NCBI RefSeq assembly: GCF_002743375.1
Contig: NZ_PDZC01000007.1
Span: 118,588 to 182,587, forward strand
Direction of reading: 5' to 3'
Length of the DNA: 64,000 nucleotides
Origin: Sporosarcina sp. P34
Lineage (GTDB): Bacteria > Bacillota > Bacilli > Bacillales_A > Planococcaceae
Each line of letters starts with the position of its first letter. Position 1 is the first letter of the stretch. The translations under genes and the position numbers were made by a program. Below the pieces are notes generated by a model. That model worked only from the letters and a program-made list of their open reading frames with translations, did no database searches and was not told where the DNA came from. This document shows, piece after piece, positions 33,763 through 42,807 of the stretch.

Positions 33763-34716
33763 TCATTTTATGATCATCGGGTTGTCTTCAGCATCGTAAG
33801 TAGCGTCTTTTCTACTTATATCATTATCTTTTTCAAATATATGTTCGAAAAATCGATTAGCGGGTTCCGCAAGTAACTTATAATATTGTGCAAATAAATG
33901 AGCTGAGTGTGTTCCGCTCCACATCTCTGGAAGAAGTTCTTTTGGCAAACCAGGATCAACAAACAAAAACTTTCGATATTCGTGCACTAAATTGGTGCGT
34001 TCTACAAAACATTGGGCATCCGATAACAAACCACTTTCCATTGCACTTGTAGACACGACGAATTTATGACTGTATATCGAAATAAACTCTTCATACTTTT
34101 TCTCAATCTCTTCAAGAGGCCAGCTTTTGGCAACCAATTCTTGGTTTGACCTTGGTCCTCTGTTCTCGGAAAGAAATAAGTCTGCATGATCTTCAATCTC
34201 ATATTTTGCTATTAATAAGCGTACTTCTTTCGCCAAATCATTTGGCGTAATCCAACAACCATTCGTAAAGGTACCGAATCCACTCCATAAAAGCTCTTTC
34301 CGCAATTCATCGCGGAGTTGCCGTTTATCTTCAGGTATGTTGTAAATCAACATACGCCATTGACCATCCCATTCATGAGGCTCTAATTTAAAAATACGCG
34401 ATGCAGCTTCCTCGATACGAGATACCCCACGTTTTGTTAAGTAATAGTAACTCTTTCTTCCTACACGCTCTGTTTCAAACCATCCTTGCTTCATCATTCG
34501 AGATAGAACAACGCGTACAGCTTGTTCATTATGGCCAAATTCTTTCATTAACTGGATCAGGCTACCAATCCAAATTTTATTGCCATAGTGGCGAACATAA
34601 TCACCGAAAATCGTAAATATCATAGACTTTGTATTAGAGATAGAAAAAACCACTCTTTCAATTAAATTATTCGGTTCCTTCTCTCCATTATAACCTTTGG
34701 CCAATAATGATGACAA
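33763..34716 (-). CDS. paaX: PaaX, phenylacetyl-CoA-responsive repressor
   Basis: A 317-residue PaaX-family regulator as annotated from a TTG at 34716. It has the winged-helix N-terminal domain (FGDYVRHYGNKIWIGSLIQL through MKQGWFETERVGRKSYYYLT), the middle segment EWDGQWRMLIYNIPEDKRQLRD, and the C-terminal domain ending FVDPGLPKELLPEMWSG. PaaX represses paa operons until phenylacetyl-CoA binds. The N-terminus is uncertain: homologs usually begin close to SMIFTIFGDY, so the ATG at about 34623 or the GTG at about 34653 may be the real start. The gene follows a crotonase gene by two bases. Candidate operators are at 43827, 45239 and 51469. Confidence 0.88.
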   Translation of the reverse strand: MSSLLAKGYNGEKEPNNLIERVVFSISNTKSMIFTIFGDYVRHYGNKIWIGSLIQLMKEFGHNEQAVRVVLSRMMKQGWFETERVGRKSYYYLTKRGVSRIEEAASRIFKLEPHEWDGQWRMLIYNIPEDKRQLRDELRKELLWSGFGTFTNGCWITPNDLAKEVRLLIAKYEIEDHADLFLSENRGPRSNQELVAKSWPLEEIEKKYEEFISIYSHKFVVSTSAMESGLLSDAQCFVERTNLVHEYRKFLFVDPGLPKELLPEMWSGTHSAHLFAQYYKLLAEPANRFFEHIFEKDNDISRKDATYDAEDNPMIIK

Positions 34717-34718
34717 GC

Positions 34719-35495
34719 TTATGTGCCTTGGAATTCCGGTTCACGCTTTTCATTGAATGCTTGTAAAGCCTCAACGCGATCTTTGGTCGGGATGACTAAT
34801 TCGTATGCTTTCGTCTCGATTGCAAGTCCTGTACGAAGATCAGTATTTAATCCTTCATTAATTGCATATTTAGCTTGTTTAATTGCAACAGGACCATTTT
34901 TCATAATAGCTTCTGCCAATTCTTCGCAAGATGCCATTAAATTATCTGATGCAACTATTTTTAATACAATACCTAGCTCCAATGCTTCAGCTGCAGTCAG
35001 GCGTTTGGCAGTAAATATCAGTTCTTTTGCTTTCATCACTCCAACTAATCGGGGCAGACGTTGTGTGCCTCCCGCCCCCGGAATGATTGCCCAACTAGTT
35101 TCAGTCAAACCTAACGTAGCATGTGTCACCGCGATCGAGAAATCACAAGCTAGCATCAATTCAAAACCGCCACCTAGCGCATGGCCATTCACTGCAGCGA
35201 TTGTAGGTTGTGGTAATTCTGCAATACTGTTGAACACATCACGAATAGCTTTTACATTACGGCGTACTTCCGATTCATTAAGAGTTTTACGCTCTTTCAG
35301 ATCAGCTCCAGCACTGAATGCCTTTTCCCCTGCCCCTTTGAAAATTACCACTCTGACATCAGGAGCAATATGGAGGGTCTCTACGATTTCTTGTAGTTCT
35401 TTTAAGGCTGGATAATTAAAGCAATTCAAAGATTCCGGCCGATTAATTGTCACATAAGCGATACGGTTTTTAATTTCTAATAAAACTGGTTTCAT
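34719..35495 (-). CDS. Enoyl-CoA hydratase/isomerase (PaaF-like)
   Basis: A 258-residue crotonase. The oxyanion-hole loops are AFSAGADLKE and HALGGGFELMLACD, and the catalytic-Glu region is LGLTETSWAIIPGAGGTQRLPR, with the usual glutamates. This is the pattern of classic 2-enoyl-CoA hydratases. In the paa pathway PaaF hydrates 2,3-dehydroadipyl-CoA, and this gene next to paaJ and paaH is the best candidate. The second crotonase at 40017 is an alternative. AAGGAG precedes the ATG; paaX follows within two bases. Confidence 0.88.
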   Translation of the reverse strand: MKPVLLEIKNRIAYVTINRPESLNCFNYPALKELQEIVETLHIAPDVRVVIFKGAGEKAFSAGADLKERKTLNESEVRRNVKAIRDVFNSIAELPQPTIAAVNGHALGGGFELMLACDFSIAVTHATLGLTETSWAIIPGAGGTQRLPRLVGVMKAKELIFTAKRLTAAEALELGIVLKIVASDNLMASCEELAEAIMKNGPVAIKQAKYAINEGLNTDLRTGLAIETKAYELVIPTKDRVEALQAFNEKREPEFQGT

Positions 35496-35531
35496 TATAC
35501 AGGCTCCTTTATGCGTGTCGCGTTATAGATC

Positions 35532-36737
35532 TTACACTTCTGGCTTTTCTACGATCATTGCTATACCTTGCCCTACACCTATACACATAGTTGCCAGGCC
35601 GTACTGCGTATCACGCTTATTCATTTCATATATTAAAGTCATTAAAATACGTGCTCCACTTGCTCCGAGTGGATGTCCATACGCAATTGCTCCACCGTTA
35701 ACATTTACTTTCTGTGTATCTAATTCTAGTTGGCGAATACATTCGAGCGACTGAGATGCAAATGCCTCATTTAATTCTACTAGGCCTATGTCATCAATTG
35801 TTAAGTCTGCACGTTTTAAAGCTTTGCGCGATGCATCAATCGGACCGAGTCCCATCACCGCTGGCTCAAGACCTGCCACTGCTCCTACAACATACTTGGC
35901 GAGTGGCTTTAATCCGAGCTCTTTCGCTTTCTCCGCACTCATTAATAAAAGAGCTGCTGCTCCATCATTTACCCCTGATGCATTTCCTGCTGTAACTGTA
36001 CCACCTTCAAATATCGGTCGTAGTTTTGCCAATGCCTCGATAGATGATTCTGGACGTGGATGTTCATCCCGATCCACAATGATTTCATTGCCTTTACGAT
36101 CTTTATATACAACTGGTACTATTTCTTCGCTGAATACATCTTCCTCAATTGCTTTTTTTGCTCGGCGTTGACTTTCATATGCAAAAGCATCTTGCTCTTC
36201 TCGTGAAATGTTATAACGCTGTGCTACATTTTCCGCTGTTTTTGGCATAGTGTCAGATCCGTACATTTTTTCTAATTCCTTATTAGTAAAGCGCCACCCA
36301 ATAGTTGTGTCATACATCTTCATATCTCCACGTGGGTACTCTACTTCAGGCTTCCCCATCACAAATGGGGCGCGTGTCATACTCTCCGTACCGCCCGCAA
36401 TGAAGACATCCCCTTCGCCTGCCATGATTGCTCTAGCTGCATACATAACTGCATCAATACCTGATCCACATAAGCGGTTAATAGTCGTTCCACCCACTTC
36501 TATAGGCAAGCCGGCGAGTAAGGCTGACATACGAGCCACGTTACGATTATCTTCACCTGCCTGATTCGCGTTTCCAAATACCACTTCTTCAATTTCACTA
36601 GTTGGAAGACTTGGATTTCTATCAATTAAGGCCTTGATTACTGTTGCACCTAAATCATCAGGACGAACTGTTTTTAGCGCCCCCTTATATCTTCCAAATG
36701 GTGTACGTACTGCATCAACGATTACAACTTCCTTCAT
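35532..36737 (-). CDS. paaJ: Beta-ketoadipyl-CoA/acetyl-CoA thiolase
   Basis: A 401-residue thiolase. The nucleophilic cysteine lies in [18 protein letters not shown] (about residue 90), and the C-terminal catalytic motifs are [18 protein letters not shown] and [13 protein letters not shown]. In phenylacetate degradation PaaJ cleaves 3-oxo-5,6-dehydrosuberyl-CoA and 3-oxoadipyl-CoA. The start overlaps the paaH stop codon by four bases, so the two are translationally coupled. Sequence alone also permits a general acetyl-CoA acetyltransferase; the paa context is decisive. Confidence 0.9.
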   Translation of the reverse strand: MKEVVIVDAVRTPFGRYKGALKTVRPDDLGATVIKALIDRNPSLPTSEIEEVVFGNANQAGEDNRNVARMSALLAGLPIEVGGTTINRLCGSGIDAVMYAARAIMAGEGDVFIAGGTESMTRAPFVMGKPEVEYPRGDMKMYDTTIGWRFTNKELEKMYGSDTMPKTAENVAQRYNISREEQDAFAYESQRRAKKAIEEDVFSEEIVPVVYKDRKGNEIIVDRDEHPRPESSIEALAKLRPIFEGGTVTAGNASGVNDGAAALLLMSAEKAKELGLKPLAKYVVGAVAGLEPAVMGLGPIDASRKALKRADLTIDDIGLVELNEAFASQSLECIRQLELDTQKVNVNGGAIAYGHPLGASGARILMTLIYEMNKRDTQYGLATMCIGVGQGIAMIVEKPEV

Positions 36738-37606
36738 GATTTCACCATCTCCTTGTTATCTGTATAGTCATAGACCCCTTTTCCACTCTTTCTGCCGAGA
36801 CGTCCAGCTTTAACGTACTGTTCTAGCAGAGGGGCAGGACGATATTTTTCACCCAGTTTTTCGTGGAGATATTTCAAGTTATTCAAACGTGCATCAAGTC
36901 CGACTAAATCTACTAATTCAAATGGTCCCATCGGATAGTTTAAGCCCAACTTAATTGCTTTATCGATTTCTTCTGGTGAGCCTAACCCTTCTTGCAACAT
37001 GTAAAAAGCTTCATTTCCGACTAGTGCGCTGATTCGGCTTGTGACAAAACCAGGGAATTCATTGATGACCACTGTTTCTTTGCCCATTTTTATAGCTACA
37101 TTTCTAATGACTTCTGCTGTTTCATCACTTGTTTCTAGCCCGCGTATAATTTCTACAAGTGGCATTTTATGTACAGGGTTGAAAAAGTGCATGGCAATAG
37201 TGCGTTCAGGACGTTGACCGTACGATGCAATTTCAGTTGGACTCATAGTTGATGTATTGGTTGCAAAATAGCAAGATGTAGGTGCATTTTCTTCAATTGT
37301 TTCGAATACTTGTTTTTTTATATCTGCAATTTCAGGCACCGCTTCAATAACTAAATCCGCTGTTTTTGCCGCGATTGCTAACTCCGTTTCAAAATGAAGA
37401 TTCGTTCGAAGCTCTTTTGCTACTTGTTGCGAAATTTTTTGGCGATCCACACCTTTTGTAATGATCAACTCAATTTCTTTCTCTGCATTAGCCAATGCTT
37501 GTTCATTAATATCTACGACAGTGACAGAATATCCACCTAATGCACTTACATAAGCAATACCTCTACCCATCACGCCAGAACCAACAACTACGATATTTTT
37601 AATCAT
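36734..37606 (-). CDS. paaH: 3-hydroxyacyl-CoA dehydrogenase
   Basis: A 290-residue NAD-dependent enzyme. The Rossmann motif is VVGSGVMGRGIAYVSALGGY at the N-terminus. The catalytic His is in MHFFNPVHKMPLVEII, followed by FPGFVTSRI, and the C-terminal domain has LGLNYPMGPFELVDLVGLD. PaaH oxidises 3-hydroxyadipyl-CoA; this single-domain form is shorter than E. coli PaaH (about 475), as in many Firmicutes. A terminator-like hairpin separates it from the aldehyde dehydrogenase gene upstream. AAGGGGG precedes the ATG. Confidence 0.9.
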   Translation of the reverse strand: MIKNIVVVGSGVMGRGIAYVSALGGYSVTVVDINEQALANAEKEIELIITKGVDRQKISQQVAKELRTNLHFETELAIAAKTADLVIEAVPEIADIKKQVFETIEENAPTSCYFATNTSTMSPTEIASYGQRPERTIAMHFFNPVHKMPLVEIIRGLETSDETAEVIRNVAIKMGKETVVINEFPGFVTSRISALVGNEAFYMLQEGLGSPEEIDKAIKLGLNYPMGPFELVDLVGLDARLNNLKYLHEKLGEKYRPAPLLEQYVKAGRLGRKSGKGVYDYTDNKEMVKS

Positions 37607-37651
37607 TTTATTTCCCCCTTTAAATGGCTATTCCATATTTATAGTAAGAAA

Positions 37652-37681
37652 GAACAGAGGCATGCAAACTAGCCCCTGTTC
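37652..37681 (-). terminator. Terminator-like hairpin inside the paa gene series
   Basis: On the minus strand GAACAGGGG and CCTCTGTTC nearly pair around an 11-base loop, then TTTCTT. It may reduce read-through from the aldehyde dehydrogenase gene into paaHJ. Confidence 0.55.
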
Positions 37682-37699
37682 CTTTTAACGTAATGTTTT

Positions 37700-39214
37700 T
37701 TACAGTCCGAATGGGTTTAATGGGCGAGATCCATAGTAAGACATGATACTCTTCGTCTCAGAGTAAAGATCTAATGTTTCAATAGCCAACTCGCGTCCAA
37801 ATCCTGATTGCTTGTAGCCACCGAATGGTGTTCCAGGGAAAGCAGAGAATGGTGAGTTGATCATGACGATGCCCGCTTGAATTTGATTTGCAACACGTGT
37901 TGCACGTGCGCCATCTTTAGACCAAACAGATGATGCAAGACCGAACACCGAGTCATTCGCCAATGCGATCGCTTCTTTTTCATTTGAGAACTTGGATAGT
38001 ACAACGACAGGGCCAAAGATTTCTTCTTGTACTACGCGCATTTCTTGCGTCACGTTACCGATAACTGTTGGTGCATACCAGAAACCTTTCTCAAAGCCTT
38101 CAGGGTGTATTTGCTCACCGCCAGCCAAAATTTCTGCCCCTTCATCAATTGCCGATTGTACATATTCTTTTACAGTATCCAATTGTCCTTGGTCAATTAC
38201 TGCTCCTACATGTGTTCCTTTGCTGAACGGATCACCAAGAACGATACGATTCGTTTTTTCAACGAATTTCTCAACGAACTCATCATACACATCTTCATGA
38301 ATATAAATTCGTGAACGTGCGTCACATGACTGTCCAGTGTTGTTGTAAATGCCATAGATAGAACAATCTACTGCTTGATCAATATCTGCGTCTTCAAAGA
38401 TTAGGCTAGGTGATTTTCCGCCTAACTCTAATGTGACACGCTTCAATGTGCCAGAAGCACGTGCCATAATATCTTTACCAATCGGTGTAGAGCCTGTGAA
38501 AGCTACTTTGTTTACCAAATCATGTTCAACCAGATAGTTTCCAATTTCAGAACCTGATCCTGGCAAGATGTTTACTACACCTTCGGGAACTCCAGCTTCA
38601 TGGCAAATTTCTCCTAAGACAATTGCTGTCAGCGGTGTCAGAGATGCAGGTTTAATAATTACAGAACACCCTGCCGCAAGTGCCGGTGCAACTTTCCAAG
38701 CTGCCATCATTAAAGGATAGTTCCATGGAATGATTTGCGCACATACGCCAACCGGCTCTTTTTCTGTGTAGTTGTGGAATTGGCCAGGTACGTTATTTAC
38801 AGAGCCGCGGTGTGAAACTAGTGCGCCTGCATAAAACTCAAAATCTTCTACAGCCTGATTAATCTGAGCTTGCGCTGCCGAAATAGTTTTACCTGTATTT
38901 AGTACTTCTAGTTCTACTAATTCGCTAAAACGACTTCTCATGATCGCTGCAATTTTATTAAGTACACGAGCACGTTTTCCTGTTGGAGTAATTTTCCACT
39001 TCCCGTTATCAAATGCATTACGTGCTGCTTCAATAGCGCGTTGTGCATCTTCTTGAGTTGCTTTTGCGACTTCCGCTAAGAGTTCTCCTGTTGCCGGATT
39101 ATAGACTTTTGTCCGAGCACCATTGCTACTCTCTACTTGCTCTCCGTTAATAAATAATTTATAGAAATCACGCTTCATCGTTTGTGCTACTACTTGCTCT
39201 TGAACATTTGTCAT
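37700..39214 (-). CDS. Aldehyde dehydrogenase of the phenylacetate island
   Basis: A 504-residue aldehyde dehydrogenase with Asn165 in IPWNYP, Glu263 in TLELGGKSPS and Cys297 in NNTGQSCDAR. The C-terminus FPGTPFGGYKQSGFGREL is typical of betaine-aldehyde/phenylacetaldehyde dehydrogenase relatives. It is a stand-alone enzyme, not the PaaZ fusion with a MaoC-like hydratase. It may make phenylacetate from phenylacetaldehyde, or oxidise the semialdehyde after ring opening, which PaaZ does elsewhere. Context does not settle this. GGGGAGG precedes the ATG, and the gene lies 14 bases after paaG. Confidence 0.85.
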   Translation of the reverse strand: MTNVQEQVVAQTMKRDFYKLFINGEQVESSNGARTKVYNPATGELLAEVAKATQEDAQRAIEAARNAFDNGKWKITPTGKRARVLNKIAAIMRSRFSELVELEVLNTGKTISAAQAQINQAVEDFEFYAGALVSHRGSVNNVPGQFHNYTEKEPVGVCAQIIPWNYPLMMAAWKVAPALAAGCSVIIKPASLTPLTAIVLGEICHEAGVPEGVVNILPGSGSEIGNYLVEHDLVNKVAFTGSTPIGKDIMARASGTLKRVTLELGGKSPSLIFEDADIDQAVDCSIYGIYNNTGQSCDARSRIYIHEDVYDEFVEKFVEKTNRIVLGDPFSKGTHVGAVIDQGQLDTVKEYVQSAIDEGAEILAGGEQIHPEGFEKGFWYAPTVIGNVTQEMRVVQEEIFGPVVVLSKFSNEKEAIALANDSVFGLASSVWSKDGARATRVANQIQAGIVMINSPFSAFPGTPFGGYKQSGFGRELAIETLDLYSETKSIMSYYGSRPLNPFGL

Positions 39215-39228
39215 TTTATTTCCTCCCC

Positions 39229-40002
39229 TTACTTTCCAATAAACTCAGGACTTCTTTTGTTTTTAAATGCTTCGATACCTTCTACATGATCTTCAGTCAA
39301 GCCAGCAATTCGCTGGCTTTCTGCTTCGCGTTGAAGATATTCTTCAAACGGTAGTGTTTGAACGTCATTCAACCCTCTTTTAATTAGTCCAATTGCCTTA
39401 GTTGGCTTCATGGCAATACCTTTTGCGAACGCTTTCACTTCTACCTCAAAATCTTCTTGAGAATAAACTTTCGTTGCTAGCCCCAAATCCAATGCCTGTG
39501 TTGCAGTGATTTTCTCACCTAGAATTGAAATTTCTGCTGCTTTCGCTGTACCAACTAATTGCGATAGATAAAACAGATTGCCAGAGTCAGGAATGAGTCC
39601 TACATGTATGAATGCATTTATGTAGCTGGCTTTCTCAGACATCAAACGGAAATCACATGCTAAAGCTAGACTAAAACCCGCTCCGGCAGCTACTCCATTG
39701 ACTGCTGCGATAATCGGCTTTTCCAATTTCTTTATCTCCAAAATCATTGGACCGTAGTGATCTCTTAGTACTTGCCCATGATCCATTTGTTCATCAACTT
39801 CTGACAGATCTTGACCTGAACAGAACGCTCTACCTGCACCCGTTACGACGATGCATCTTACATTGTCGTCCTTTGATGCCATACGCAACGCATCTTTAAT
39901 TTCATGATTCATCTGAGCTACGAATGCATTTAATTTATCAGGTCGATTCAATGTAAGCCAAGCAATACTATCTTTCACCTCGTATTGAATTGTTTCAGAC
40001 AT
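39229..40002 (-). CDS. paaG: 1,2-epoxyphenylacetyl-CoA isomerase (crotonase family)
   Basis: A 257-residue crotonase. The loop GRAFCSGQDLSEVDEQ, the glycine-rich VAAGAGFSLALACDFRL and the segment HVGLIPDSGNLFYL are PaaG traits; the usual second hydratase glutamate is replaced by Asp in IPDSG. PaaG converts the ring epoxide into oxepin-CoA and later isomerises double bonds. The start at 40002 has GAGGAG ahead of it; an ATG at 40020 precedes that site. It follows another crotonase gene closely, in one operon with paaABCD. Confidence 0.88.
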   Translation of the reverse strand: MSETIQYEVKDSIAWLTLNRPDKLNAFVAQMNHEIKDALRMASKDDNVRCIVVTGAGRAFCSGQDLSEVDEQMDHGQVLRDHYGPMILEIKKLEKPIIAAVNGVAAGAGFSLALACDFRLMSEKASYINAFIHVGLIPDSGNLFYLSQLVGTAKAAEISILGEKITATQALDLGLATKVYSQEDFEVEVKAFAKGIAMKPTKAIGLIKRGLNDVQTLPFEEYLQREAESQRIAGLTEDHVEGIEAFKNKRSPEFIGK

Positions 40003-40016
40003 AGAAAATCGTCTCC

Positions 40017-40793
40017 TCATTTACCTTTATATACTGGCTTTCTCTTCTCGACAAAGGCCTGCATTCCTTCTTTTTGATCCTCTGATGAAAATAAGAGATA
40101 GAAGTTCTTTCGCTCATACTGCATACCTTCATACAGTGGATAGTCAACCGCCTTGTTCACTGAATCCTTTATCATTCGGATAGCAAGTGGCGGCATGCTA
40201 GCAATCTTATTTGCAAACCGGAATGCTTCTTCGCGCAATAGCTCCGGAGAGACGATTCGGTTGATCACTCCGTATTTTTGTAATTCATTTGCTATAATTC
40301 GCTCACCTGTCCACAGCCACTCTATCGCTTTCGCACGTCCAACTAATTTAGTTAAGCGTTGCGTCCCGCCAGCTCCGGGCATAACACCTAACGTCACTTC
40401 AGGGAATGCAAACTCTGTGCCATCTGCGGCTAATAGCACGTCACAGCAAAGGGCAAGTTCAAAACCTCCACCAAAAACAAATCCATGAACTGCACCGATG
40501 ATGGGCTTTTTGATAAGAGGAATCTGATCCCAGTCAGCAAACTGATTCAATAATTCGAGACTCATTGAATCTGCCCCGGCCATCTCCTCTATATCAGCAC
40601 CAGCAGAGAAAGCTTTTCCTTTGCCAACTAGCAAAATTACACGTACTTCCTCATTTCGATCAAACGCTTGCAGCGCCTCAAGAATTTCACCTACCATATA
40701 GCGATTTAACGAGTTCAATTGCTTAGGTCTGTTCAATTCAATCATGCCGATTTGTTGATCAACCGATGTTTCTATGAATTTGTAAGCTGTCAT
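40017..40793 (-). CDS. Enoyl-CoA hydratase/isomerase of the paa operon
   Basis: A 258-residue crotonase with AFSAGADIEEMAGAD, FVFGGGFELALCCDVLL and FPEVTLGVMPGAGGTQRLTK, both glutamates present as in true hydratases. It may be PaaF or, since no PaaZ hydratase domain is seen in the window, may take part in oxepin-CoA ring hydrolysis. That second idea is inference. Its start overlaps the stop of the EthD-like gene (ATGA). Confidence 0.85.
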   Translation of the reverse strand: MTAYKFIETSVDQQIGMIELNRPKQLNSLNRYMVGEILEALQAFDRNEEVRVILLVGKGKAFSAGADIEEMAGADSMSLELLNQFADWDQIPLIKKPIIGAVHGFVFGGGFELALCCDVLLAADGTEFAFPEVTLGVMPGAGGTQRLTKLVGRAKAIEWLWTGERIIANELQKYGVINRIVSPELLREEAFRFANKIASMPPLAIRMIKDSVNKAVDYPLYEGMQYERKNFYLLFSSEDQKEGMQAFVEKRKPVYKGK

Positions 40794-41095
40794 TCGCTGT
40801 CTTCACCAATCATCAAAGTAACTAGCTTACCTGCAAAGCCCATCAAGTCTTTTCCAGAAGCTTTTCCTTCATCAGAGCTCAAACCTGCTTTTAATGATGC
40901 CGCATCATCGTAAATCATTTCACACATCAAGTAATACGGTGTTTCTCCACCCATTGGGTTACCAGTGAATTTCGTTACTTTCATTTCACGCAAGCCAGGA
41001 ATCTTCGCTGTGAGTGGTGAATGAACATTGAAGTAATGCTCGTCAAATTCCTCTTTGTTTTCAGGGTGTTTGTAAAGTGCGATTAATTTAGCCAT
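40790..41095 (-). CDS. EthD-family small protein
   Basis: A 101-residue protein with a dimeric ferredoxin-like alpha/beta-barrel pattern: LIALYKHPENKEEFDEHYFNVHSPLTAKIPGL is the EthD signature, including the conserved His. EthD proteins accompany oxygenases but their catalytic role is unsettled. It lies between paaD and a crotonase gene, with overlap to the latter, so it belongs to the operon. It is not part of the standard paa set. Possible jobs are removing a reactive intermediate or assisting epoxide/oxepin chemistry. GGAGG precedes the ATG. Confidence 0.78.
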   Translation of the reverse strand: MAKLIALYKHPENKEEFDEHYFNVHSPLTAKIPGLREMKVTKFTGNPMGGETPYYLMCEMIYDDAASLKAGLSSDEGKASGKDLMGFAGKLVTLMIGEDSE

Positions 41096-41109
41096 TTAAA
41101 ATCCTCCAA

Positions 41110-41613
41110 TTACATTATTGTTGATACAGGTTTCATTGCTTCAAACGGTGTTTTACAACTCTTGCAATATAAAATACTTCTACAAGCAGTTGGTCCAAAT
41201 ATATTTTCCATCGTGACGTAGGTTGAATCACAATATGGGCAATCAACATGCCACGAGCCATCTTCTTCTAGATGACGCGGTGGAGCAGCGATTCCAAATT
41301 CTTTCAATCCTTTTTTCCCATTTTCCGTCACACGATCAGATGTCCAAGGAGGACTGAAAATAAATTCTACTTCGACGTTTTTGGCGAAAGATAGCCCCAT
41401 CACAGCATTCTTAGTATTCGTTCGGATGATTTCAAGTGCCGGGCAACCTAAAAACGTAGGCAATAACGTTACCTTGATCTGTTCGGCTTCAACTTCCACT
41501 TTCTCCACCATTCCAAGATCCACAATACTGACTGTATCAATTTCAGGGTCCTTGACGCTTTCAAGCACCTTCCATACTTCTAAGTTTTGTGAGTTTTTTA
41601 TAAGAGCTACCAT
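41110..41613 (-). CDS. paaD: PaaD, epoxidase maturation protein
   Basis: A 167-residue protein. The N-terminal MIP18/SufT-like domain (about 5-105) contains VKDPEIDTVSIVDLGMVEKV and FLGCPALEIIRTN. The C-terminal part has two CxxC pairs, VDCPYCDSTYV and LYCKSCKTPF, typical of PaaD. It is thought to help assemble the iron centres or iron-sulfur cofactor of the phenylacetyl-CoA epoxidase. I start at ATG 41613, with AGAGGTG eight bases upstream; a TTG two codons earlier is less likely. Confidence 0.9.
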   Translation of the reverse strand: MVALIKNSQNLEVWKVLESVKDPEIDTVSIVDLGMVEKVEVEAEQIKVTLLPTFLGCPALEIIRTNTKNAVMGLSFAKNVEVEFIFSPPWTSDRVTENGKKGLKEFGIAAPPRHLEEDGSWHVDCPYCDSTYVTMENIFGPTACRSILYCKSCKTPFEAMKPVSTIM

Positions 41614-41637
41614 TTCCAAAACACCTCTTTCTATCTA

Positions 41638-42447
41638 TTACCAGTTAGTGGCTGTGTCGAGTCTGTACACTTCAGAAAGTGTATCGATTGCTGCTTGCAA
41701 CTCATCTGTGTGTTGTCCATTACGTCCATTCAACTTGGGTTCAGGGACTATTGGTAAATCCAATTTCAATTTTTCAAAAGTTGGGCGTAATGCTTCAAGC
41801 CAAGCATTTTGTATTTTTTCTTCTGAATCTATCAAGCCAAAGCGTTCAATCAATTCTTTTTGTTCCCCATAAGAGAATAGATCTCCGATGTCTGCAACAA
41901 CCAATTCGATTGCGCTAATCATTTTGGCTTTCGCTTCTTCTGTAGAGCTTAGTAGTTGTTCAAACCACAGCTTCCAATGCATCACATGATAATAGAGTTC
42001 CATACTAGCTTTTACAGCGACTTCACGAAGTGGTTCGAATGTGCTTTCTTTAAGTGAATTGATTTTCGCTCTTTTCGCTTGTGTATAGAAATAGCTTCTA
42101 ACTACTGTATAAGCCCAATCATATTGTGGTGTGTCCATATAATAACCGTCACCATTAATACGTTCAGTCAAAACACTATTTTTTCTTTCTTCTGCTGGAC
42201 GTAAGTGAGCTAGATCATCCGCTTTGCCTAATCCTAAGTCTTCTAGCAACTTATAATACATAGCTGCATGACCCATGGAATCTTGTGTGATTGAAGATGA
42301 TGCAACGTCCTCTTCTATATGCGGAGCTAGACCCAACCATTCAGAGCCACAATATGAAAACAGGAAATCATCATCTGCTAACTGGAATAAAAGCGTTTCT
42401 ACTGCTTTTTTCTCTTCCGTACTCATCATTTTTTCAACATTACTCAT
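41638..42447 (-). CDS. paaC: PaaC, phenylacetyl-CoA epoxidase structural subunit
   Basis: A 269-residue, largely helical ferritin-like protein. Family segments include LFQLADDDFLFSYCGSEWLG, DSMGHAAMYYKLLEDLG and PQYDWAYTVVRSYFY. PaaC pairs with PaaA to form the catalytic core but has lost most diiron ligands. Its start overlaps the paaB stop (ATGA). AGGAGG lies within the paaB end. Confidence 0.93.
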   Translation of the reverse strand: MSNVEKMMSTEEKKAVETLLFQLADDDFLFSYCGSEWLGLAPHIEEDVASSSITQDSMGHAAMYYKLLEDLGLGKADDLAHLRPAEERKNSVLTERINGDGYYMDTPQYDWAYTVVRSYFYTQAKRAKINSLKESTFEPLREVAVKASMELYYHVMHWKLWFEQLLSSTEEAKAKMISAIELVVADIGDLFSYGEQKELIERFGLIDSEEKIQNAWLEALRPTFEKLKLDLPIVPEPKLNGRNGQHTDELQAAIDTLSEVYRLDTATNW

Positions 42448-42791
42448 TTTTCTTTACCTCCTGCCCAAGATAGGATTTCCTTCTCATCGAGCATTTCTTG
42501 TTCGTATTTACGCCATTTTTTACGTAAGTAACCATAACCTTTTGTAGTACGGTAATCTTTGTTATCTAAACGACTCAAAGAAAGACGTTCTTCTTCATCC
42601 ATACTTCGGATATTTTTTTTATTTACGACCCATATATCAACGACTGGCTCACGACGCATAAAGTTTTCTTGTGCCATCATAAGTGCCATATCTTCATTTG
42701 GTGCTAGTAAATCGAATTGGTGCTGGAATGACGCAGCATGGGTGCGTTTACTAAATACTTCAAACTCTTGATAAAATGTTTTCTCTGACAT
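42444..42791 (-). CDS. paaB: PaaB, phenylacetyl-CoA epoxidase subunit
   Basis: A 115-residue protein, normal PaaB length. It carries the family stretch FEVFSKRTHAASFQHQFDLL, then NFMRREPVVDIWVVNKKNI and DYRTTKGYGYLRKKWRKYEQ. PaaB bridges PaaAC units in the multicomponent monooxygenase. The start at 42791 is chosen over 42824 because AAAGGAG lies between them. It is 16 bases downstream of paaA and overlaps paaC by four bases. Confidence 0.93.
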   Translation of the reverse strand: MSEKTFYQEFEVFSKRTHAASFQHQFDLLAPNEDMALMMAQENFMRREPVVDIWVVNKKNIRSMDEEERLSLSRLDNKDYRTTKGYGYLRKKWRKYEQEMLDEKEILSWAGGKEK

Positions 42792-42807
42792 ATTCTCTTT
42801 CGCTCCT

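Noticed and set aside
34723..35415. Long plus-strand open frame of about 230 codons
   Set aside because: It is fully antisense to a clear enoyl-CoA hydratase gene and has no ribosome site.
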